Source: JAPLYB01 sp964500015
GTDB taxonomy: Archaea; Nanobdellota; Nanobdellia; Pacearchaeales; UBA284
DNA: 38,661 nt
Assembly (NCBI GenBank): GCA_964500015.1
Contig: CAZCMN010000005.1
Location: 1 to 38,661, forward strand
Reading direction: 5' to 3'
The position numbers and the translations under genes are program-made. Numbering within the stretch: position 1 is the first letter of the stretch; every line of letters begins with the position of its first letter. Below are positions 6,201 through 14,539 of the stretch, piece after piece. The notes beneath the pieces are model-generated. The model was given only the letters and a program-made list of their open reading frames with translations. It had not been told where the DNA came from and did no database searches.

Positions 6201-6872
6201 ATGATGAAGGGATATAGACTTATTGATACATTAGTACCTTTTTTTAGATTATGCTATAACTATAAAATAAAAAATAAGGGATATTTATTAGAAGCTTCTG
6301 AAAAGGGTTTTGTTGTTGTAGTAACAACACATTCTTCATTTCTTGGAGCTATTTTAGTTGGTGTAGCAATGAGAATCACTCTAAAAGATGAAGTATATGC
6401 TGTTCTTGGCAATAGGGTAAGGAAAGATACAAGGAAACATATTTTTTCTAGTTGTTTTCCGAAAATGATTAATGCAATTTATGTTAATGGAGGTGACAAC
6501 AGGCGATTATTAAGGGACATTGAATCTGTAATTTCTCAAAAAAAATCCAAATCTTTAATAATTGCACCACAAGGAGACATTAATCGACTAAATCCAGAAG
6601 ATGTCAAATTTAAAGAGGGATTTGCAATTCCGATTATTAATGCTATAAATAATGGACATGCTGTTTATATTGTACCTGCATTTGATTATGGATTGAAATA
6701 TGTGTCTGCTAAGAATTGGAAGGAAGCATTTCTTGGAATGTTTATTCCGGGAAAAATGCGATTTAGTGCAGTATTTGGGGAACCAATAAAAGTCACACAA
6801 GGAACAAACAGAAAAGAATTAACAAAAATTGTAGAAGATGCTGTAAAAGACTTAATGAGAAAATATTCTTAG
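6201..6872 (+). CDS. PlsC-like acyltransferase family protein, divergent active site
   Basis: The 223-residue protein resembles 1-acyl-glycerol-3-phosphate acyltransferases. A THSSFLGA block (His44) sits where the HX4D catalytic motif should be, IIAPQGDINR stands for the PEGTR block, and FKEGFAIPIINAINNGHAVYIVPAF is the typical downstream strand pair. The Asp of HX4D is not in register (HSSFLG), so catalysis is doubtful or altered. Such enzymes act at the membrane surface on fatty-acyl substrates, which most archaea do not use in membrane lipids. It sits alone, and its stop overlaps the opposite-strand stop by four bases (TTAG). Confidence 0.7.
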   Translation: MMKGYRLIDTLVPFFRLCYNYKIKNKGYLLEASEKGFVVVVTTHSSFLGAILVGVAMRITLKDEVYAVLGNRVRKDTRKHIFSSCFPKMINAIYVNGGDNRRLLRDIESVISQKKSKSLIIAPQGDINRLNPEDVKFKEGFAIPIINAINNGHAVYIVPAFDYGLKYVSAKNWKEAFLGMFIPGKMRFSAVFGEPIKVTQGTNRKELTKIVEDAVKDLMRKYS

Positions 6873-7441
6873 TATTTTATCCTTCTCTCTTTTGGAACAA
6901 AATTAAGAATTTTGTTTTGAGCTAATTTGCCGCAGCCAACTATTTCATCTTTATACTTTAGTAGAATGAACTCTTGAGAAGTAAGTGTATTAGTAAGTTC
7001 ATTTGTAGAGGTAAGTGTAATTGATTGATTAAAAGTAAGTTTATGATTTGAATCTGTGTTTAGAGATTGTGTTTCTGAAGGTTTTTCGAGAGAAATGTCA
7101 TCACCTTTAAACCATTGTTTAACTTGTTCATCATCAAGCTCAAGAACATTTTTTGTAGCATCTTTTCCTAAAAATGAAGCATCAAATGATAAGCGGATAG
7201 ATTCTTGTTTTTTTTCTTCATTTGTTGTATCCCATGTTGCTAAATATAAACCAGCTGTTTCAACACGAACTGTTCCAGATAAAACCGAAAGTTCATGTTC
7301 TGATAGATTTCCTGTAAAAATTCTTAGCTTGTCTGTTGATTGTTTGATAATTTGGCATGAAGGGAGATCAAAGCCATATTTCTCTTTAATAAAATGGTCA
7401 AATTCTTGCTTTTGTTTCTTTTTAAAAATTTCAAATCTCAT
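6869..7441 (-). CDS. NOL1/NOP2/Fmu-type PUA-like RNA-binding protein
   Basis: This 190-residue protein looks like the free-standing version of the C-terminal PUA-like domain of RsmF/NOP2-type rRNA methyltransferases. The N-terminal part has RFEIFKKKQKQEF and the RIFTGNLSEHEL region, the middle has NVLELDDEQVKQWFKGDDI, and the end has EFILLKYKDEIVGCGKLAQN with FVPKERRIKY, matching the family G-K-x(5)-N-x-x-P-K-x-x-R ending. A Ser/Thr/Asn-rich insertion (about residues 115-154) splits the domain and is probably a disordered loop. The gene overlaps its upstream neighbour as ATGA and is two genes downstream of an m5C methyltransferase, so it likely supplies RNA binding for that enzyme. Confidence 0.72.
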   Translation of the reverse strand: MRFEIFKKKQKQEFDHFIKEKYGFDLPSCQIIKQSTDKLRIFTGNLSEHELSVLSGTVRVETAGLYLATWDTTNEEKKQESIRLSFDASFLGKDATKNVLELDDEQVKQWFKGDDISLEKPSETQSLNTDSNHKLTFNQSITLTSTNELTNTLTSQEFILLKYKDEIVGCGKLAQNKILNFVPKERRIKY

Positions 7442-7839
7442 TTTTTTCTTGTTCCTTTTAATGTTCTTCTAGTAATCGAAATTATTCTCTCTTCCTTGGT
7501 CCTCTCATCTGTAATATCTACTCTTGCCGTCAAAACGTTTCTCCACTTATAACACCCATTGCTCGAAGGCTTTAATTGAGTGTTAGAACTATTGCTATGA
7601 TTGCGAACCCTAACTAAAAGACAATTTTTAAGTATGTGTGGCCAATATCCATCACTAACAAAAAAGGAATCATAAGCATGCTCCAAACCACCATAATCAT
7701 ATGGGTGCTCAGCAGAATCGCCATCATCTCCATGCTGTACTACTAGATATCTCGCACGTTTTGGTAGTTTATGAAGGTGCCTTAAATCCCCCTCTCTTCG
7801 TGCTTCTAGAGCTGCTCTTCTTTTTTCATAATCTATCAT
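7438..7839 (-). CDS. Hypothetical protein in the m5C methyltransferase operon
   Basis: I do not recognise this 133-residue protein. It has a basic N-terminal helix (EKRRAALEARREG), a His/Asp-rich central part (VVQHGDDGDSAEHPYDYGG and a second GYWPH stretch) and a basic C-terminus ending KGTRKK. No signal peptide or membrane segment is present. It starts one base after the methyltransferase stop and overlaps the PUA-like gene by four bases, so it is translated from the same operon. Its codons differ from neighbours: CGA, CGT, CGC, GCG, TCG and ACG occur, which are rare around it, and its base composition is richer in G+C. It may be a recent acquisition or a fast-evolving orphan. Confidence 0.65.
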   Translation of the reverse strand: MIDYEKRRAALEARREGDLRHLHKLPKRARYLVVQHGDDGDSAEHPYDYGGLEHAYDSFFVSDGYWPHILKNCLLVRVRNHSNSSNTQLKPSSNGCYKWRNVLTARVDITDERTKEERIISITRRTLKGTRKK

Positions 7840-7840
7840 T

Positions 7841-8785
7841 TTATTTCTTTCTTAGTTTAGCTACAAAAAAACCTTCTGTGTCATTGTCTTGGGGATAGAT
7901 TCTTTTGCATTTTTTTAGTTCTGGAAAAAAGGTTTTATTTTTCCAAGTTTTTAAACCTTCTCGTGTTTTAAGAGGTAATTCAAAATCTTCTAATTCAACT
8001 GGAAAATTCTCTAATGCAAACTGGATAACTTCTTCATTTTCTTCTGGAGAAAAAGTACATGTTGAATAAACTAAAATTCCATTTGGCTTTAAAATTGATA
8101 AACAAGAAGCTAAGAGTTTTTTCTGCATTAAAGATAAGCCTTTGTTCATGTTTTCATTGAACATATTCCAAACATGTTTATCTGTTCTAATAACACCTTG
8201 CCCAGAACAAGGAGCATCTAATAATATCTTTGTAAAAGAGATGTTTTTTTGTTTTGCTCTTTCGCAGAATTGAACTCCATCCATCCGTGTTGTTACAACA
8301 TTCATACATCCTTGCCTTTCTAGATTTGTAACTAGGGCTCTTAATCTATCTATTTTAACATCATTTGCAACTATTAAACCAGAATTTTCCATCATCATTG
8401 AAATTTGTGTGGTTTTAGAACCAGGAGCAGCACATAAATCAAGAATATAATCTTCTTTTTTAGGATCTAGGGCTAAAGGTGACATCATTGAAGATAGTTC
8501 TTGAACATAAAATAAGCCAGTTTGGTGTTCAATTGATTTTCCTAATTCGCCTGGCCCAAGTTTATTTTCAATAATCATGGCCTCAGGAAAATTTCGGTAT
8601 GGCTGTGAAACAGTCCAATGTTTTTGTTTCAGTCTATGAATTAATTCATTTGGAGATATCTTAATTGTGTTGCACCTTATGATTTTTCGAGTTGGTTTTT
8701 CACAATATTCTAGAAATTCTTGCATTTCTAATTCTGGAATGATTTTCTTAATATATTCTTCAAATCTTGGTTTTAGGGGAATCAT
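7841..8785 (-). CDS. RNA (cytosine-5) methyltransferase, NSUN/RsmB family
   Basis: The 314-residue enzyme methylates C5 of cytosine in tRNA or rRNA using S-adenosylmethionine. Visible motifs are the SAM-binding LDLCAAPGSKTTQ (about 116-127), LLDAPCSGQG with Cys193, and VYSTCTFSPEENE with Cys243. The two Cys are the resolving and nucleophilic residues of this family. The N-terminal part (FLEYCEKPTRKIIRCNTIK) is the usual RNA-binding segment. It lacks its own C-terminal PUA domain, which fits the separate PUA-like protein two genes downstream. The gene lies 12 bases after the HAD gene and is followed by the orphan with a one-base gap. Confidence 0.93.
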   Translation of the reverse strand: MIPLKPRFEEYIKKIIPELEMQEFLEYCEKPTRKIIRCNTIKISPNELIHRLKQKHWTVSQPYRNFPEAMIIENKLGPGELGKSIEHQTGLFYVQELSSMMSPLALDPKKEDYILDLCAAPGSKTTQISMMMENSGLIVANDVKIDRLRALVTNLERQGCMNVVTTRMDGVQFCERAKQKNISFTKILLDAPCSGQGVIRTDKHVWNMFNENMNKGLSLMQKKLLASCLSILKPNGILVYSTCTFSPEENEEVIQFALENFPVELEDFELPLKTREGLKTWKNKTFFPELKKCKRIYPQDNDTEGFFVAKLRKK

Positions 8786-8797
8786 TTTATTTTATAT

Positions 8798-9460
8798 TCA
8801 ATTACTTCTCTCTATTTTATCTATCAAATCAAGGGTTATGTCTCTTAATGAAAATATAACCTTATCTGGATTCACTTTTTCTAATTCTTCTTTCTTGAAA
8901 CTATTGGTTATTGCAATTACTTTCATTCCAGCTGATTTTGCTGAGATTAGACCGTTTATTGAATCTTCAATAACTAGACATTCTTCAGGTTTTAGATTTA
9001 ATTTTTTTGCTGCCACAATATAGGGTTCTGGGTTTGGTTTGCTTTTTTTAAAATCATCGGAAGTTATTTCTAAATCAAAAATATCTTCTTTATTCAAAAG
9101 ATTCTTCTTATTAAAGTCAAGGGTTTCTTTTGATGCAGAAGTCACTAAAGCAAGTTTATATTTATTTTTTAAAATGTTTATAAGCTCAAAGAAACCATCA
9201 AAAACCCTTATTTCCTTTTTTGCTAATTTTTTGAAGATTTCTCTTCTTTCTTTAAGAATTTCATCAATTCTAATTTTTAATTCTGGGCTAAATGTTTCTT
9301 CAAAAATCTTTCTGATTGACATTCCTTTAAATCTTCTATCTCCACCTTCACGAGTTATATTATATTTCTTAAATATAGCATTTACTGATTTCTTATTAGT
9401 TGATTCAGAATCTAGAATCACGCCATCTTGATCAAATAGAACTGCTTTTATTTTTATCAT
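8798..9460 (-). CDS. HAD-superfamily hydrolase, beta-phosphoglucomutase-like
   Basis: The 220-residue protein has all HAD motifs: nucleophile block LFDQDGVILDSE (Asp10, Asp12), motif II LVTSAS, motif III Lys in KKSKPNPEPY, and motif IV VIEDSINGL. The cap is the small helical type inserted after motif I, as in the beta-phosphoglucomutase/phosphoglycolate phosphatase subgroup. The substrate is likely a small sugar or glycolate phosphate, but this cannot be decided from sequence. Its ATG overlaps the stop of the upstream zinc-ribbon gene as ATGA, placing it second in a five-gene operon with the RNA methyltransferase. Confidence 0.88.
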   Translation of the reverse strand: MIKIKAVLFDQDGVILDSESTNKKSVNAIFKKYNITREGGDRRFKGMSIRKIFEETFSPELKIRIDEILKERREIFKKLAKKEIRVFDGFFELINILKNKYKLALVTSASKETLDFNKKNLLNKEDIFDLEITSDDFKKSKPNPEPYIVAAKKLNLKPEECLVIEDSINGLISAKSAGMKVIAITNSFKKEELEKVNPDKVIFSLRDITLDLIDKIERSN

Positions 9461-9681
9461 TTTTTAATTTTATATTTATCTTTGTTTTTTATATTTTCAA
9501 ACTCTTTTAAATCAATCTCAGGAAAAACATAATTGGAAAAACCACAGTTTTTGCATTTGTATAGTGTTGGCATGCCAAAAACAATGTTTAAAGAAGCTCC
9601 CGGAGTTTCTTGATAAACCTCTAAAGAATTACATTTTGGGCAGATTCTTACATATTTTGGTTTGACTTTCTTTTCTTTCAT
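9457..9681 (-). CDS. Small zinc-ribbon protein
   Basis: The 74-residue protein has two CxxC knuckles: CPKC at 14-17 and CKNC at 43-46, separated by a short beta-rich linker, followed by a charged Lys-rich tail. This is the classical zinc-ribbon arrangement seen in many small archaeal nucleic-acid or protein-binding factors; no specific family can be named. It is first in the operon with the HAD and m5C methyltransferase genes, and its stop overlaps the HAD start. Confidence 0.75.
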   Translation of the reverse strand: MKEKKVKPKYVRICPKCNSLEVYQETPGASLNIVFGMPTLYKCKNCGFSNYVFPEIDLKEFENIKNKDKYKIKK

Positions 9682-9820
9682 GACTTTATGAAAGAGAGAA
9701 GGTTTAAGAATTTATTTCTTAGAGCTTATTCTCGGATTTATCTAGATTTTATAATAACTATTTAGTAGTGAAAATAATAAGGTTTATAAACGATTTTTGC
9801 TTTCTAATTTACTTAAGAAA

Positions 9821-11893
9821 ATGGCAGTTGTATATCCAAGTTTAGGGGGAGAATCATTAGTTATTAAACTAGCTGATGGAACAGACTATGAGAATAGATT
9901 TGCATGTCTTGAACATGATAGTCTTAAAAGAAGAGAATGGATTGCAGGGCAAAATAAGTTGACTGATGAAGTTTTAGATTCAATTCCTAAGAATGGAAGA
10001 ATTAAAGGGAGGCTAGAGGAATTAGTAGACTTTGAGACAATTCAAAGCAGTTTCAGGGGTGTAACAAATATTCATGCAATAGGGAATACAATTTTTTATG
10101 GTAAAAGAAAAACTGGAGAAGAACAATATTCTCTATATGCCTTTGACTTACAGACTAGAAAAGAAAGATTATTAGTAGATTTGAATAAAACTGAATTTGA
10201 AGGAAAATTAAGTCTGGGATTGATCTGTCTAAGTAGTGATGGAAAATATGTTGTTTATGAAATTTCAAATAACGGAAGTGAATTTGCTGAACTACAGATA
10301 TTAGATATTTCTACGGGGGATGTCATAGACCGAATTCCGAATACTTATTATGCAAACCCTGTCTGGATGCCAGATAATAGCGGATTTTTTTATTCAAAAT
10401 CTATCAAAGAAAAGGGGCTAAGACCTTCTTTTCATAAAATTGGGACAAAACATGAAGAAGACAAATTACTTTGTGATAAAGACTCTTTAAGTGGAACTTA
10501 TATCTGGATTACAAATGTTTCTGATGATGGAAAAAAAGCGATTATTTTTCAAACAAGTAATTTTTCAAACAATGAATTATTATGTCTTAATTTGTCTCAA
10601 CAAGATTCAAAACCAGTTTCTATAACTGGTAATAAAAAAGCACAGTTTCAATCCTCGTTTATTGGGGATTCTTTGTATATTCTAACAGATTATGAAGCAC
10701 CAAAATTTAGATTGGGAAGAGTTAGATTAAATGAAGATTGCCCTAAATTAAAGGATCTAGAAACTGTTGTAGAAGAAGGAAATGGGATACTTACAGACTT
10801 TAGGCTGGGGGAAAATTTAATATATGTTACTAGAAGAATGGATGTTAGTTCTAGACTTTTTATTTTAAATAAAGAAGGAGAAAAAGAAATTGATTTAGGG
10901 GAATTTAGAAGTACTGAATTTATTGGTAGCAAAGAAAAAAATCCGCTTTTGGTATCTCAATCTTTTTTAGATCCACTTACTATTTATCAAGCAGATGGAT
11001 TAAAATTAGAACCGGTTTTAAGAACTGGTGAAGCTCTAGATCCAAAGATATATTGTGTAGAACAACTATGGACTAGATCAAAAGATGGAACTGAAATTCC
11101 AATGCTTGTTGTTAGAAAAAGAGGTTTAAAACTAAATGGAAAAAATCCCACTATTTTAGAAGGCTATGGCGGGTTTAAGACAGGCCTTTATCCTGGTTTT
11201 TCAAATTCCAGAAAATTTTGGTTAGAGCATGATGGAATTCATGTTATTGCAAATCTTCGTGGGGGAGGAGAATTTGGGGAACAGTGGCATGCTGCTGGAA
11301 TGTTAGACAAAAAACAAAATGTTTTTGATGATGCAATTGCTTGTGCAGAAGCTTTACAAGGATTAAGAGAAAGCAGACTAACTGGTGAGGAAGATTATAC
11401 CCTTAGAATGTACACTAGCAATAAACATCTTGGAATTACAGGAGGAAGTAACGGAGGTTTGTTGACTTGTGCGGTTTTAGTTCAAAGACCAAATTTATTT
11501 TCTGCAATTGTCTCTAAAGCTCCTTTTACAAACATGGCAAGATTCGCTTCAACTGAAGCTGGAAAAGGATGGATTGGAGAATATGGAGATCCTGAAAATC
11601 CGAAGCATTTAAAACATTTAAGAGATTATTCACCTATAGATTATGTTTTTCAAGTAGAGTATCCAGCAGTTTATCTTCGTGCAGGAGCCTTAGATGATAG
11701 CGGAGTTGATCCATTTCATGCAATGGAAATGGCTGCAAAACTTCAAACAAGTAATAGGTCAAATAACCCCATATTGTTAAGAATTTCGTCTGACACCGGA
11801 CATGGACATGGAAAATCTTTACAGCAAACTATTGAAGGATTAACTGAAGAATATGCTTTTTTCACACATTATTTGGGGTTGAAAGTTTTTTAA
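9821..11893 (+). CDS. Prolyl oligopeptidase (S9A serine peptidase)
   Basis: The 690-residue enzyme cleaves short peptides after proline and lacks a signal peptide, so it is cytosolic. The N-terminal helical segment has the family pattern ending RREWIAGQNKLTDEVL, a seven-bladed beta-propeller spans roughly 70-410, and the alpha/beta hydrolase domain follows. The triad is visible: Ser543 in GGSNGG, Asp near 625 in GALDDSGVDP and His near 661 in DTGHGHGK. I chose ATG 9821; a TTG eight codons earlier is less likely. TTTATAAA at 9782-9789 gives a start site near 9811 and a short leader. The next gene follows after 22 bases. Confidence 0.93.
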   Translation: MAVVYPSLGGESLVIKLADGTDYENRFACLEHDSLKRREWIAGQNKLTDEVLDSIPKNGRIKGRLEELVDFETIQSSFRGVTNIHAIGNTIFYGKRKTGEEQYSLYAFDLQTRKERLLVDLNKTEFEGKLSLGLICLSSDGKYVVYEISNNGSEFAELQILDISTGDVIDRIPNTYYANPVWMPDNSGFFYSKSIKEKGLRPSFHKIGTKHEEDKLLCDKDSLSGTYIWITNVSDDGKKAIIFQTSNFSNNELLCLNLSQQDSKPVSITGNKKAQFQSSFIGDSLYILTDYEAPKFRLGRVRLNEDCPKLKDLETVVEEGNGILTDFRLGENLIYVTRRMDVSSRLFILNKEGEKEIDLGEFRSTEFIGSKEKNPLLVSQSFLDPLTIYQADGLKLEPVLRTGEALDPKIYCVEQLWTRSKDGTEIPMLVVRKRGLKLNGKNPTILEGYGGFKTGLYPGFSNSRKFWLEHDGIHVIANLRGGGEFGEQWHAAGMLDKKQNVFDDAIACAEALQGLRESRLTGEEDYTLRMYTSNKHLGITGGSNGGLLTCAVLVQRPNLFSAIVSKAPFTNMARFASTEAGKGWIGEYGDPENPKHLKHLRDYSPIDYVFQVEYPAVYLRAGALDDSGVDPFHAMEMAAKLQTSNRSNNPILLRISSDTGHGHGKSLQQTIEGLTEEYAFFTHYLGLKVF

Positions 11894-11915
11894 AGTCAAA
11901 TGGTTCATTAAAAAG

Positions 11916-12248
11916 ATGGCTAATTCAATTGATAACTGGATACAATATCTTAGACAGAACCAAAGACATGGCAGAGTGAGAATCTTTGATCGTTCTGATA
12001 GAAAAGATAAAAGAAGAATGATTAAAAAAAATTATTATCATGAAAGAAGAGATAAATTACTAAAAGAATGTCCTTGGGTTGGAGAATTTAGAATGTATAG
12101 AGCAGGAAAAAAAGCCTGTTTTTATGTTAAAGAAAGTGTTCTTGACTTTGTTGAACAAGAAAGAGAAAATCGAAAACAGATATATAAGTTTCTAAAAGCA
12201 GACTTTTTAGTTGAGGGTTATAAGTTTCTTGCAGAGATGGAAGATTAG
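11916..12248 (+). CDS. Hypothetical charged protein
   Basis: This 110-residue protein is not recognised. It is highly charged and basic in its first half (RIFDRSDRKDKRRMIKKNYY), has a short aromatic stretch (CPWVGEFRMYRAGKKACFYV) and ends in an amphipathic acidic helix. No signal, membrane segment or metal motif is evident. It lies 22 bases after prolyl oligopeptidase with no separate TATA box visible, so co-transcription is likely. Its TAG overlaps the TAA of the opposite-strand methylthiotransferase (TTAG). Confidence 0.6.
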   Translation: MANSIDNWIQYLRQNQRHGRVRIFDRSDRKDKRRMIKKNYYHERRDKLLKECPWVGEFRMYRAGKKACFYVKESVLDFVEQERENRKQIYKFLKADFLVEGYKFLAEMED

Positions 12249-13660
12249 ATTATTTCCCCAATCAAATAATGTGCCTTAGCTTCTTTTATCTTTACTTTTA
12301 AAAATTTTCCTTGAAGATTTTCCTGGCTTCTTAGAATAATGAGCTGATAATTCTTATTTCTAGCAAGCCAAGTGTCTTTGAAACCTTTGTCATCAACTAG
12401 AACCTTGTATTCGTTTCCTATGAACTTTTGTTTGTTTTCTAGAGCTATTTTAGCATGTAGGTTCATTAATTCAACTTCTCTTTTCTTTAATTCAGATTTA
12501 GAAACAGTTTCTTTCATCTTTGAGGCTTCTGTTCCTTTCATAGACCAGAACCTTGAATGATTTAAGACATCTGGACGAATATTTTCTATGATGTCTAGTG
12601 TCTTTTGGAAGTCTTCATCATCCTCATTCGGAAAACCAACAATTATGTCTATTGCAATGACAATTTCAGGAAATTCTTTCTTAAAAACATCTATAATATG
12701 TAAAACTTCTTTAGTATCGTACTTTCGGTTCATTAGTTTCAAAATCTTGTCGCTTCCTGACTGAATTGGGATATGCAAGAATTTGAATACTTTATCAGAT
12801 TTATATGCTTGAATTAAGTTATTGAGAATTGGCTGAATTGAAGAAGGATTCATCATCCCAATCCTTAGAAAGAATTTATGGTTTAAACTTGAAATTTTTT
12901 TGATAAGTCTTGGAAGGTTTGTACGTGTTGTATCTGTATTGGTTTGGTTTTTTGTTATAGTCTGAAAATTGTTAGAAGAACCTTCAAAATCAAGATTAAC
13001 ACTACAACTTATAGGCTGGTTCTTATCTGAGAAATCTGGCGAAACAAGCCCATCATAGCCATAACATGCATTGTCCTGGCTCGTAAGCCAGATTTCTTTT
13101 GCTCCTGATTGAAGATTAGATTCAATTTCTTTTAGGATTTTGTCTTCTGGATATGAAAATAAAGGGCCTTTAACTTTTTTAACAAGGCAGTATGAACAGC
13201 TATTAATGCAGCCTTGACAGATTTGAATTATTCCTATGGATTTATTCTGTGAAATTTTAGGAAGACAAAGTTTTATTTCATCTTTTCCATCTGGTTTTCC
13301 CAATAAAATTGATTTTTCTCCTTTAAACATTTTTTTTAGAACATTAACAATTTCTTTTAGGTGGTGTGTGGAAATTAAAGAAGCTTTAGGAGCAATTTTA
13401 CTTAATTTTTTAGAAAAAACTTCGGGCATGCATCCAGAAATAATCAACTTTTTTCCGGTTCTTGATAAATTTTTTATTCTTTGTTCTATTTTTTTAATTG
13501 TCGGCTCTTTGACAATACAAGTATTTATGATAATTATATCTGCAATAGATTCACTTTCAACTAGATTAAAGCCTTTTGATGTAAGCAATCCCTTGATTAT
13601 CTCAGCATCATTTTTATTAGCTGAACATCCATATGTTTCTAAGTAAACTGAATATGCCAT
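12245..13660 (-). CDS. tRNA methylthiotransferase (MiaB/CDKAL1-type radical SAM enzyme)
   Basis: The 471-residue protein adds a methylthio group to a modified adenosine in tRNA, most likely ms2t6A as in archaeal/eukaryotic CDKAL1. The N-terminal UPF0004 domain supplies Cys12, Cys48 and Cys77 for the auxiliary 4Fe-4S cluster; the radical SAM CxxxCxxC is Cys151-Cys155-Cys158. A C-terminal TRAM-like segment ends the protein. About 44 Ser/Asn/Thr-rich residues (205-248) are inserted between YGYDG and LPRL, where relatives have a short loop. The start is leaderless, with a TATA box in the 33-bp gap to the divergent neighbour. A KEOPS-related partner gene is not in the window. Confidence 0.92.
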   Translation of the reverse strand: MAYSVYLETYGCSANKNDAEIIKGLLTSKGFNLVESESIADIIIINTCIVKEPTIKKIEQRIKNLSRTGKKLIISGCMPEVFSKKLSKIAPKASLISTHHLKEIVNVLKKMFKGEKSILLGKPDGKDEIKLCLPKISQNKSIGIIQICQGCINSCSYCLVKKVKGPLFSYPEDKILKEIESNLQSGAKEIWLTSQDNACYGYDGLVSPDFSDKNQPISCSVNLDFEGSSNNFQTITKNQTNTDTTRTNLPRLIKKISSLNHKFFLRIGMMNPSSIQPILNNLIQAYKSDKVFKFLHIPIQSGSDKILKLMNRKYDTKEVLHIIDVFKKEFPEIVIAIDIIVGFPNEDDEDFQKTLDIIENIRPDVLNHSRFWSMKGTEASKMKETVSKSELKKREVELMNLHAKIALENKQKFIGNEYKVLVDDKGFKDTWLARNKNYQLIILRSQENLQGKFLKVKIKEAKAHYLIGEII

Positions 13661-13664
13661 TAAG

Positions 13665-13672
13665 TTTAAATA
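13665..13672 (+). promoter_or_regulatory. TATA box of the N/G-rich secreted protein gene
   Basis: TTTAAATA is centred about 25.5 nt before the ATG at 13694, giving a leaderless transcript. It lies in the 33-bp gap shared with the divergent methylthiotransferase promoter. Confidence 0.6.
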
Positions 13673-13681
13673 CCTCTTCTG

Positions 13682-13689
13682 TTTTTAAA
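13682..13689 (-). promoter_or_regulatory. TATA box of the methylthiotransferase gene
   Basis: On the minus strand GTTTAAAAAC is centred about 25.5 nt before the ATG at 13660. Its spacing mirrors that of the divergent promoter exactly. Confidence 0.6.
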
Positions 13690-13693
13690 CAAT

Positions 13694-14437
13694 ATGTTAA
13701 AATTAAAAAAAGAGATGGTCTTAATTTCAGTGATTTTAGCATTAGTTTTGGTTATGGGATTAGTTTATGCTTCTCAAAATCAAAGCAATAACAGCCAAGG
13801 AAATAATGGCAATAGTAATTACAGTGGAAATAACAGCCAAGGAAATAATAGTGGAAATAATACCTTACAGAATAGGACAAGAGAACAGAACAGAACAAGA
13901 ACAAACAATACTTTCTTACCATGGCAACAAAGAACTGAAGAAGAATGTCCTGAAACATGTTCTTGTCATGGAGCAGTTGTTTCTTGTGAAACAGAGTCTG
14001 GAAAAACAATGACAATAACTGCGGGCAATTCTGGAAATGTAATAACTATGGAAGTTAATAAAATGCAAGCAAATACAAAATTAGAGCTTCAGCAAGATGG
14101 TAATAATGAAACTAATATGAATCAGTTTCATGTAAAACTTTCTAATGGCAGGTTATCAGAGATAAAGATAATGCCAGATGTTGCTGCTGAGAGAGCTTTA
14201 GAGAGACTAAGACTGAAAGTATGCAACGAAACAAATAATTGTACCTTAGAATTGAAAGAAGTTGGAAACCAAAATCAAGAAAAACTTGCTTATGAACTTC
14301 AGATTCAAAGGCATACAAGAGTTCTTGGAATTTTTCAAGCAAAAGTGCAAGTAAGAGCAGAGATAGATGCTGAAAACGGAGAAGTTAAAACACACAAGCC
14401 TTGGTGGATGTTTTTAGCAACCCAACCAGAAGAGTAA
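13694..14437 (+). CDS. Secreted Asn/Gly-rich protein, unknown
   Basis: The 247-residue product has a signal peptide (hydrophobic 7-25, cleavage probably after VYA at 26). A low-complexity Asn/Ser/Gly stretch follows (27-72), built on imperfect tandem copies of NNSQGNN/GNNSGNN and full of N-x-S/T sequons. Next come a short Cys cluster (CPETCSCHG, with another Cys further on) and a folded C-terminal half with ALERLRLKVCNE and a beta-rich end. The C-terminal WWMFLATQPEE has no anchor, so the protein is released or bound to other surface proteins. N-glycosylation is likely, since archaea modify such sequons. No enzyme motif is visible. Confidence 0.7.
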   Translation: MLKLKKEMVLISVILALVLVMGLVYASQNQSNNSQGNNGNSNYSGNNSQGNNSGNNTLQNRTREQNRTRTNNTFLPWQQRTEEECPETCSCHGAVVSCETESGKTMTITAGNSGNVITMEVNKMQANTKLELQQDGNNETNMNQFHVKLSNGRLSEIKIMPDVAAERALERLRLKVCNETNNCTLELKEVGNQNQEKLAYELQIQRHTRVLGIFQAKVQVRAEIDAENGEVKTHKPWWMFLATQPEE

Positions 14438-14470
14438 AATCACTTAAAAGATATTTTAAATTTTTTATTT

Positions 14471-14523
14471 CGACGAAAAACTATTTTTTTTGGCGCGCCG
14501 AAAATGAAAAACATTTTCGAGCG
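14471..14523 (+). repeat. Tandem hairpin cluster V
   Basis: Downstream of the secreted-protein gene, a weaker A/T hairpin (GAAAAA near 14475 with the T run near 14484) precedes CGAAAATG 14499-14506 paired with CATTTTCG 14512-14519. The outer arms are CGC 14494-14496 and GCG 14521-14523. GGCGCGCCGAAAAT is identical to cluster III, while the stem base before the loop differs on both arms (C/G in III, G/C here), a compensatory change. Confidence 0.6.
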
Positions 14524-14539
14524 TTTTATTTTTCTTTTT

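Noticed and set aside
13785..13865. CRISPR or satellite repeat in the Asn/Gly-rich region
   Set aside because: The repeats are imperfect, in frame, and explained by low-complexity coding of NNSQGNN units.
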